This document shows positions 5,164-9,703 of a stretch of DNA of 9,703 nt, one piece after another. Location of the stretch: positions 1-9,703 of the forward strand of contig JBHIET010000100.1 of NCBI GenBank assembly GCA_046760785.1, read 5' to 3'. A model generated the notes under the pieces. That model had not been told where the DNA came from. It did not search any database and worked only from the letters and a program-made list of their open reading frames with translations. The position numbers and the translations under genes were made by a program. This DNA comes from JBHIET01 sp046760785. GTDB taxonomy: Bacteria; Chloroflexota; Anaerolineae; B4-G1. How positions within the stretch are numbered: position 1 is the first letter of the stretch; each line of letters begins with the position of its first letter.

Positions 5164-7554
5164 ATGATCACCTACACGGGGCTTTTTCTCCTTTCGGCAG
5201 CCACGCTCATCTTTGAGATCAACCTCACACGCATCTTCTCCGTCGCGCAGTTTTACCACTTCGCCTTTATGATCGTCAGCCTGGCGCTCTTGGGGTTTGG
5301 CGCGAGCGGAACTTTTCTCGCGCTTTTCCCCCGCCTGAAAGAGCGTAACCCTGCCCGTATGTTGATCCTCTTGAGTTGGGGATTCGCGCTCACAGCGGTC
5401 GGCTCCTACGTGCTCACCCTCTACGTTCCGTTCGATTCCTTCCGCATCGCCCACGACCGGCGGCAGTGGGCCGTGCTCTCGCTGCACTACGTCGCGCTGG
5501 CGACCCCCTTCTTTTGCAGCGGCACCAGTGTCGGCCTGCTGCTGGCAGCGCAGCCCGAGGTTGCCAACCGCACCTACGCGGCCAACCTGACCGGTTCGGC
5601 TATTGGCTGCCTTCTGGCCGTCGTCGCCCCATCACTGATGGGCGGCGAAGGCACCGCCCTCCTCTCCGCCGCCCTGGCGATCCTGGCCGCCCTCACCTTC
5701 CACCATCCAACACGCAACACGCAACACGCGACACGCATCGCTCAATTCGCGCTCGCCATCGCCCTGCTGCTTGCCGCTTTCCATCCACCCCCCTTCCTCG
5801 CAATCCGCCTCTCTCCCTACAAGAGCCTCTCCTACGCCCTCCTCTACCCCGACGCGGAGTTGGTCTCCCAGCGCTGGAACGGCTTCTCGCGGGTGGACGT
5901 GGTGCGCTCGAGCAGCGTCCGCAGCCTGCCGGGGCGTGGGTTCACCTGTCCTGGGGAGCCGCCGCTCCAACTGGGCCTCACAGTAGATGGCGACGACCTC
6001 AGCCCCATCAGTCACGTCCCGCCGGGCTTCACAGCGCCGGAACACACTGACTGCCTGCTGACCGCGCTCCCCTACCGGCTGCGGCCCGGAGCTCGCGCGT
6101 TGGTGCTGGAGCCTCGCGGCGGCTTCGACCTGCTGACAGCGCTCGCAGAAGGGGCGCGGGTGGTCACGGCAGTGGAGGCCAACCCACTCATCGTCGAGGC
6201 GGTGCGGGCGCAGGGAACGTGGGCGGGCGACTTGTACGACGACCCCCGCGTGACGGTCGTGGTGGAGGAAGGGCGGGCCTACGCACGGCGAGCGCAGGAG
6301 CGGTACGACGTGGTGATGCTCTCGCTGACCACACCGCAGCGCCCGGTCACCTCCGGCGCGTACAGCCTGGCCGAAGACTATCGCTACACTGTCCAGGCTT
6401 TCGCCGACTACCTGGCCCGGCTGGACGAGGGCGGCCTGCTGGTGGTGACGCGCTGGCTGCAAGTGCCCCCTTCTGAAGCGATCCGGGCTTTCGTGCTGAC
6501 AGTGGAGGCGGTCGAGCGGGCAGGGGGCGACCCGAGGGCCAGCATCGTCGCGCTGCGCAGTTACCAGCAGATGCTCATCCTGGTGCGGCGCGGCCCGTTC
6601 ACAGAGGAGGAACTGGAGACTGTCCGTGCCTTCGCCGCTCCACGTGCCTTCGATCTCGTCTATCTCCCAGACATCCGCCCTGACGAGGTGAACCGGTACA
6701 ACGTGTTGCCGGAGCCGGACTACTACCGCGCTTGCAGGGGGTTGCTGGAGGCGCCGGATAGGGACGCCTGGTATCAGGCGTATCCCTTCGATGTGACGCC
6801 GCCGACGGACGACCGGCCGTTCTTCGGCCACTTCTTCAAATGGGGGCAGGCCCCAGAGGTGCTGGCGATGGCCGGCCACACCTGGCAACCCTTCGGCGGC
6901 GCAGGCTACTTCGTGCTGCTGGCACTGCTGGCGCTGGCGGTGCTCGCTGCTGGGACGCTGATCCTATTACCACTGGCGGTGCGCGGGCGCGGAGGAGTAG
7001 GACGAGGGGGACTGTGGGGCACGACGCTGGGGTACTTCGCGCTGTTGGGGCTGGGGTATCTGTGCGTGGAGATCCCGCTCCTGCAGCAGTTCGTCCTGTT
7101 CCTTGGACACCCAGCCTACGCGCTGGCGACGGTGCTCTTCGCGTTGCTGCTGTTTTCCGGGCTGGGGAGCTTGCTTAGCCGCCGCGTGGGGCTCTGGCTG
7201 GTGCTGATCCTGCTGCCAGCGCTCGTCGGAGGTTACGCGCTGGGGTTGCCGGCCCTCTTTGCGGCAACCTTGGCCGCGCCGCTGGGGGGACGACTGGCTA
7301 TCGCGGTGGTGGCGCTGGCCCCACCGGGCCTGCTGATGGGCATGCCCTTCCCGAAAGGGCTGGCGCTACTGGAGCAGAAGCTTGCCCTCGTCGCCTGGGC
7401 CTGGGGGGTCAACGGGGCAGTCTCGGTCGTGGCCTCGATCCTGGCCGCGTTGCTGGCACTCTCTTTCGGATTCTCCGCCGTCCTGACACTGGGGGCGGTC
7501 TGCTACGTCGGGGCGTGGGTCGCAGCAGTGACGATTAGCGCCCCTCGCCGGTGA
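5164..7554 (+). CDS. polytopic membrane protein with spermidine-synthase-like domain
   Basis: A 796-residue membrane protein with three parts: about six N-terminal membrane segments (1-180, plus a further hydrophobic stretch near 193-206), a cytosolic or peripheral Rossmann domain (about 215-570), and a C-terminal membrane block of about six segments (580-790). The middle part resembles spermidine synthase/SAM methyltransferases: LVLEPRGGFDLL (313-324) replaces the SAM glycine loop, Glu338 in AVEAN fits the ribose-binding acid, and YDVVMLSL (381-388) is strand 4. The catalytic aspartates of true spermidine synthases (DxxDP type) are absent here (SLTTPQRP), so polyamine synthesis is unlikely. 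TPPTDDRPFFGHF (545-557) and GMPFPKGL (726-733) look like family signatures. ATG 5164 is preferred over TTG 5086, since membrane segment 1 begins at once and the 26 extra residues look non-coding. Function unknown. Confidence 0.85.
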   Translation: MITYTGLFLLSAATLIFEINLTRIFSVAQFYHFAFMIVSLALLGFGASGTFLALFPRLKERNPARMLILLSWGFALTAVGSYVLTLYVPFDSFRIAHDRRQWAVLSLHYVALATPFFCSGTSVGLLLAAQPEVANRTYAANLTGSAIGCLLAVVAPSLMGGEGTALLSAALAILAALTFHHPTRNTQHATRIAQFALAIALLLAAFHPPPFLAIRLSPYKSLSYALLYPDAELVSQRWNGFSRVDVVRSSSVRSLPGRGFTCPGEPPLQLGLTVDGDDLSPISHVPPGFTAPEHTDCLLTALPYRLRPGARALVLEPRGGFDLLTALAEGARVVTAVEANPLIVEAVRAQGTWAGDLYDDPRVTVVVEEGRAYARRAQERYDVVMLSLTTPQRPVTSGAYSLAEDYRYTVQAFADYLARLDEGGLLVVTRWLQVPPSEAIRAFVLTVEAVERAGGDPRASIVALRSYQQMLILVRRGPFTEEELETVRAFAAPRAFDLVYLPDIRPDEVNRYNVLPEPDYYRACRGLLEAPDRDAWYQAYPFDVTPPTDDRPFFGHFFKWGQAPEVLAMAGHTWQPFGGAGYFVLLALLALAVLAAGTLILLPLAVRGRGGVGRGGLWGTTLGYFALLGLGYLCVEIPLLQQFVLFLGHPAYALATVLFALLLFSGLGSLLSRRVGLWLVLILLPALVGGYALGLPALFAATLAAPLGGRLAIAVVALAPPGLLMGMPFPKGLALLEQKLALVAWAWGVNGAVSVVASILAALLALSFGFSAVLTLGAVCYVGAWVAAVTISAPRR
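5709..5736. repeat. four-unit 7-bp tandem repeat (AACACGC) in coding sequence
   Basis: AACACGC occurs three times in succession (5709, 5716, 5723) followed by GACACGC (5730). It encodes roughly TRNTQHATR (183-191) in the hydrophilic linker after the N-terminal membrane block of the spermidine-synthase-like protein. Twenty-eight bases is not a multiple of three, so gain or loss of one unit would shift the frame. Confidence 0.75.
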
Positions 7555-8326
7555 GCGGGACGAAGGCGACGCCACCCATGTTGAAAGCCTGCAGTTCCCC
7601 GTCTGGCTGCTTGACGAACTTCCACAGCGTCTGGTAGCCGCCCGGCGGCCCGACCGGGATCACCATGCGCCCGCCCGCAGCCAGTTGATCCGCCAGCGGC
7701 TGCGGCACGTGGTCGGGGGCGGCGGTGACGATGATGGCCTCGAAGGGAGCGTGTTCGGGCCAGCCGTAGTAGCCATCCCCTTGCTTGCAGTGGACATCTG
7801 TGTAACCCAGGCTCTCCAGTCGTTCGCGGGCATTCCCGGCCAGTTCGGGGATGATCTCGATGGTATAGACTTCGACTTCGGGGATCTCGGCAAGGATGGC
7901 AGCCTGATAGCCGGAGCCTGTGCCGATCTCCAGCACTTTATCTCCCTCCTTCAATTCGAGCAACTCGGTCATCAGCGCGACGATGTAGGGTTGGGAGATG
8001 GTCTGGCCATAGCCGATGGGCAGCGGGTAGTCGCCGTAGGCGTAGTCCTGCTCATTCTCGGACACGAAGAGGTGGCGAGGGACAGAGCGCATAGCGCGCA
8101 GTACGTCCTCATCGGTGATGCCGCGTCTTTCAATCGTCTCGATCACCATTCGCTCCCTTCGTTGGGCGAAGACTGCCTCATCACCTGGCATCAACGGGGT
8201 GGAGGTGGGGACAGTGATGGGAGTGACAGTAGATGATGGCACTATAGATGGCCAGGGCGTTGTGACTGCCGTGCACGCAGTAAGCAGGGCGAGCGCCAGA
8301 TTTAGAATCACTCCACTCCTGCGCAT
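7535..8326 (-). CDS. protein-L-isoaspartate O-methyltransferase, predicted lipoprotein
   Basis: This enzyme methylates isoaspartyl residues in damaged proteins using SAM, starting their repair. The 263-residue product has a signal peptide with a lipobox, LTAC, giving Cys18 as the lipid-modified residue, then a Ser/Thr/Pro-rich linker (21-46) and a full PIMT domain (about 50-260). Motifs seen are the active-site loop GYGQTISQPY (105-114, Ser111), SAM motif VLEIGTGSGYQAA (131-143), acidic Glu157 ending strand 2, and VTAAPDHVP (200-208). The frame is open upstream to 8572, but ATG 8326 is chosen. It has AAAGGA with a good gap, begins the signal peptide, and the upstream residues have no family similarity. 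E. coli Pcm is cytosolic, so the lipoprotein form implies activity outside the membrane. The 3' end overlaps the convergent membrane-protein gene by 20 bp. Confidence 0.9.
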   Translation of the reverse strand: MRRSGVILNLALALLTACTAVTTPWPSIVPSSTVTPITVPTSTPLMPGDEAVFAQRRERMVIETIERRGITDEDVLRAMRSVPRHLFVSENEQDYAYGDYPLPIGYGQTISQPYIVALMTELLELKEGDKVLEIGTGSGYQAAILAEIPEVEVYTIEIIPELAGNARERLESLGYTDVHCKQGDGYYGWPEHAPFEAIIVTAAPDHVPQPLADQLAAGGRMVIPVGPPGGYQTLWKFVKQPDGELQAFNMGGVAFVPLTGEGR

Positions 8327-8352
8327 TGCCCGGTCCTTTCTGTTGCACTCCC

Positions 8353-8381
8353 ATTTTATCATTTTTCGGTCGGTGATGCAA
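8353..8381 (-). promoter_or_regulatory. probable promoter of the isoaspartate methyltransferase gene
   Basis: On the minus strand, TTGCAT (8381-8376) and TAAAAT (8358-8353) are 17 nt apart. The -10 matches five of six consensus bases and the -35 only three. The predicted start near 8346 leaves a leader of about 20 nt containing the ribosome site. It overlaps the 3' end of the winged-helix ORF, so the methyltransferase may be transcribed both alone and with the genes upstream. Confidence 0.4.
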
Positions 8382-8763
8382 CGTCGGTTACCCCGTGCTG
8401 CCCTGAAGAGGCAGCACCGGCGTACACCTTTGTGGCGGGGAGGGACTGACACGCCACCCATCGGCGCAGGAGTTCCACCCGGAAGCGATAACGGCCGTCC
8501 TCCCGTTCCAGCACCTGCCGATCCACGAGTGCCTGTAGCGTTCCCTCGTCCAGATCGGGCACCGCCCGGCAATCCACCCAGCCCTTCGACAGGGCTTCGA
8601 CGGGCTCAGCCTGGCAGCTCAGGACGCCGCCCTGAGTGCCTTTCCGGTAGACCCGCGCCAACCGTTCCAGCACCTCTCGCTGTTCCTCCGTCAGCCAGTC
8701 CCAGACGGCGCCGAAGTAATAGGTCTCCCCGGTCTCCAGGAGCCGGTCCAGAGCCACCTCCAC
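8359..8763 (-). pseudogene. winged-helix C-terminal fragment of a large ATPase
   Basis: A 134-residue frame starting with GTG 8763, preceded directly by an in-frame TGA. FGAVWDWLTEEQREVLERLARV (17-38) and TLQALVDRQVLEREDGRYRFRVELLRRWV (75-103) resemble the C-terminal winged-helix domain that follows the nucleotide-binding part of AAA/STAND-type ATPases common in Chloroflexota. No Walker motifs exist upstream in any frame I examined. The fragment is therefore probably the tail of a truncated gene, although a GGAGAG ribosome site 5 nt before GTG means a free-standing small protein is possible. Residues 50-60 (AEPVEALSKG) are an in-frame copy of the dispersed palindromic repeat, sitting between two helices. 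The last 30 residues are low in similarity to anything I recognise. Confidence 0.5.
8593..8611 (+). repeat. second copy of the dispersed palindromic repeat
   Basis: The plus strand reads GGCTTCGACGGGCTCAGCC, matching 14 of the first 17 positions of CTTCGACAGGCTCAGGG when aligned from CTTCGAC. Its outer arms are GGCT and AGCC, whereas the copy at 932-950 has CCCT and AGGG, so pairing is kept despite changed bases. A half copy, CTTCGACAGGG, abuts it at 8584-8594. It is translated on the minus strand as AEPVEALSKG. Confidence 0.55.
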
Positions 8764-8828
8764 TCAAACTCTCCTGGGTCATCTCTACGCCCCCAAACTT
8801 GAAACCGGGAACCTGAACCTCTACTTCC

Positions 8829-9314
8829 TCACACCGGCATCCTCAGTTGTATTGTCCCCGTCTCGACGTAAGCCTTGAGCCCCTCCAGAGCTGCCTGGTA
8901 AATCTTGTGCACACGACGAGTGATGAGAAGGAGGCGGGCCAGCAGCGCCAGTGGACCGTAGAACTCGTGACGACTGAGCACCTCGGTGCCGCCAGCGGTG
9001 GCATCGAAGCGGAAACCGTGGATCGCCTCCATCCCTATCACTCTCCCCTCCCAGGCCACGTAAGCCCCGGCACGAATCTCGACGATAGTGGCGACCCCCG
9101 TCACTCTGCCGAGGGGAAAGCCAATCCTTACGGCCTGGCGGAACCGCGCCCCCATAACCCAGGGGTTGCCGGCGGTCCATTCTGCCTTAACCAGGGCTGG
9201 GAACCAATAAGGCCACCTGCTGAGGTCGGCAAAACACGTCCATAGCACCCCAGACGAGGCGGCCACCTCGATGCGATCTTCCACCACAGCCAGTGGCCTA
9301 CGTTTCTTGCTCAT
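8829..9314 (-). CDS. SRPBCC (START/Bet v1-like) fold protein
   Basis: A 161-residue cytosolic protein with the SRPBCC helix-grip pattern. An initial strand EDRIEVAAS (12-20) is followed by VLWTCFADLSRWPYWFP (23-39), the helix and WP.W motif seen in polyketide-cyclase/dehydrase-type members. Repeated beta strands follow (45-118), then a long C-terminal helix (120-152) that would close the hydrophobic pocket. Such proteins bind lipids or other small hydrophobic ligands, or act as enzymes; no ligand can be named. ATG 9314 has a GGTGA-type ribosome site. It stands 65 nt upstream of the winged-helix fragment on the same strand and has its own promoter. Confidence 0.8.
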   Translation of the reverse strand: MSKKRRPLAVVEDRIEVAASSGVLWTCFADLSRWPYWFPALVKAEWTAGNPWVMGARFRQAVRIGFPLGRVTGVATIVEIRAGAYVAWEGRVIGMEAIHGFRFDATAGGTEVLSRHEFYGPLALLARLLLITRRVHKIYQAALEGLKAYVETGTIQLRMPV

Positions 9315-9344
9315 CAGGTCACCCCCCCAGGCACCAGTGATAGC

Positions 9345-9373
9345 ATTTTACTCCAAATACCATCGCTTGCCAA
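9345..9373 (-). promoter_or_regulatory. sigma-70-type promoter of the SRPBCC gene
   Basis: Minus-strand TTGGCA (9373-9368) and TAAAAT (9350-9345) are 17 nt apart, each five of six to consensus. The expected transcription start near 9338 gives a leader of about 24 nt before ATG 9314. Confidence 0.6.
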
Positions 9374-9415
9374 ACGATCTAACAGCGGTCCAGTAGCCGA
9401 ATCTTCGCATTTCGC

Positions 9416-9682
9416 TTGACAAAACCGACAATCTGCGGATCCGGTTTAGCTTGGGCCATCCAGGGCATGGGCCAACACAACTTCATCCAGGGATGGCATC
9501 TCATAGGACCTTTCGCCGGCACAGAAGCCAACGGCCTCTCTCGGTCGGATGACCGGGGGCACACCTGGACGCGCCTGGGCCAGGGGAGTGTCACGCAGAC
9601 AGTCAACGCCGTTGTCGTTTCACCGGAACTCCCTGTCAAGGCCGACGTCTTAGCCCGTTTTTCGCACCCCTGGAAATCGTAA
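9416..9682 (+). pseudogene. decayed Asp-box (BNR) repeat protein fragment
   Basis: An 88-codon frame opening with TTG 9416. Residues 44-51, SDDRGHTW, fit the Asp-box consensus SxDxGxTW of sialidase/sortilin-type beta-propeller repeats, and VNAVVVSPE (63-71) is the strand that usually follows in such repeats. Only one repeat exists, whereas propellers need many. Neither a signal peptide nor a ribosome site is present, and the frame stops soon after the repeat. It is most likely a remnant of a larger surface or secreted propeller protein; the gene could also continue beyond the window in another frame. Confidence 0.4.
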
Positions 9683-9703
9683 CAGTGATTGTACAGATCA
9701 TAG

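Noticed and set aside
5632..6888. 418-residue minus-strand frame opposite the membrane protein gene
   Set aside because: It is antisense to a well-recognised gene, rich in Arg/His/Gln/Pro, with no domain; a typical shadow in GC-rich DNA.
7535..8572. Longer 345-residue reading frame for the isoaspartate methyltransferase
   Set aside because: The first 82 residues overlap the winged-helix frame, are Arg/Gly/Pro-rich like shadow sequence, and would bury the signal peptide and lipobox that start at 8326.
9416..9421. Perfect -35 hexamer TTGACA on the plus strand
   Set aside because: No acceptable -10 lies 16-18 nt downstream (positions 9438-9445 read GATCCGGT), and no sound gene follows.

Overview
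The window is GC-rich, densely coded bacterial DNA, most likely from a member of the Chloroflexota (Anaerolineae or Caldilineae type). This placement is inferred from style, not from a marker gene. The signs are a MacB-type exporter with ATPase and permease as separate genes, a large spermidine-synthase-like membrane protein, a winged-helix fragment of a kind common in large ATPases, and several short dispersed repeats lying inside genes (a palindromic CTTCGACAGGCTCAGG-type element and an AACACGC microsatellite). No rRNA, tRNA, CRISPR array, integrase or intact transposase was seen.

Layout from left to right. Positions 1-133 hold a structured, REP-like repeat of nested hairpins. Positions 218-3634 (minus strand) are a compact three-gene operon in the order membrane-fusion adaptor, ABC ATPase, MacB/FtsX-type permease, with 1-nt and -4-nt junctions. 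Its leader carries four 6-bp direct repeats spaced exactly 11 bp apart, the layout bound by OmpR/PhoB-type response regulators, and a palindrome around a possible -10 box. Transcribed the other way from the same intergenic region is a BtrH_N/DUF4872 protein (3811-4890) with a near-consensus promoter. A 273-bp gap with an orphan reading-frame remnant follows. Next come a 796-residue polytopic membrane protein with a central spermidine-synthase-like methyltransferase fold (5164-7554) and, convergent and overlapping it by 20 bp, a lipoprotein-type protein-L-isoaspartate O-methyltransferase (7535-8326, minus). Upstream of that on the minus strand are a short winged-helix ORF that looks like the severed C-terminus of an ATPase (8359-8763) and an SRPBCC-fold protein with a good promoter (8829-9314). 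The right end holds a decayed Asp-box (BNR) repeat fragment.

How the genes work together: the three exporter genes clearly form one machine, likely for export of a peptide, lipid or drug and likely under stress or two-component control. The remaining genes do not form an obvious pathway. Two neighbouring proteins, the membrane spermidine-synthase-like protein and the lipoprotein PIMT, both have SAM-binding folds while being membrane-associated or extracytoplasmic, which is the most intriguing pairing. I see no convincing evidence of a wholly new multi-gene system. The best leads are the phased 11-bp operator, the orphan BtrH-type protein, and the short palindromic repeat that has entered two reading frames while its outer stem bases changed in a compensating way.
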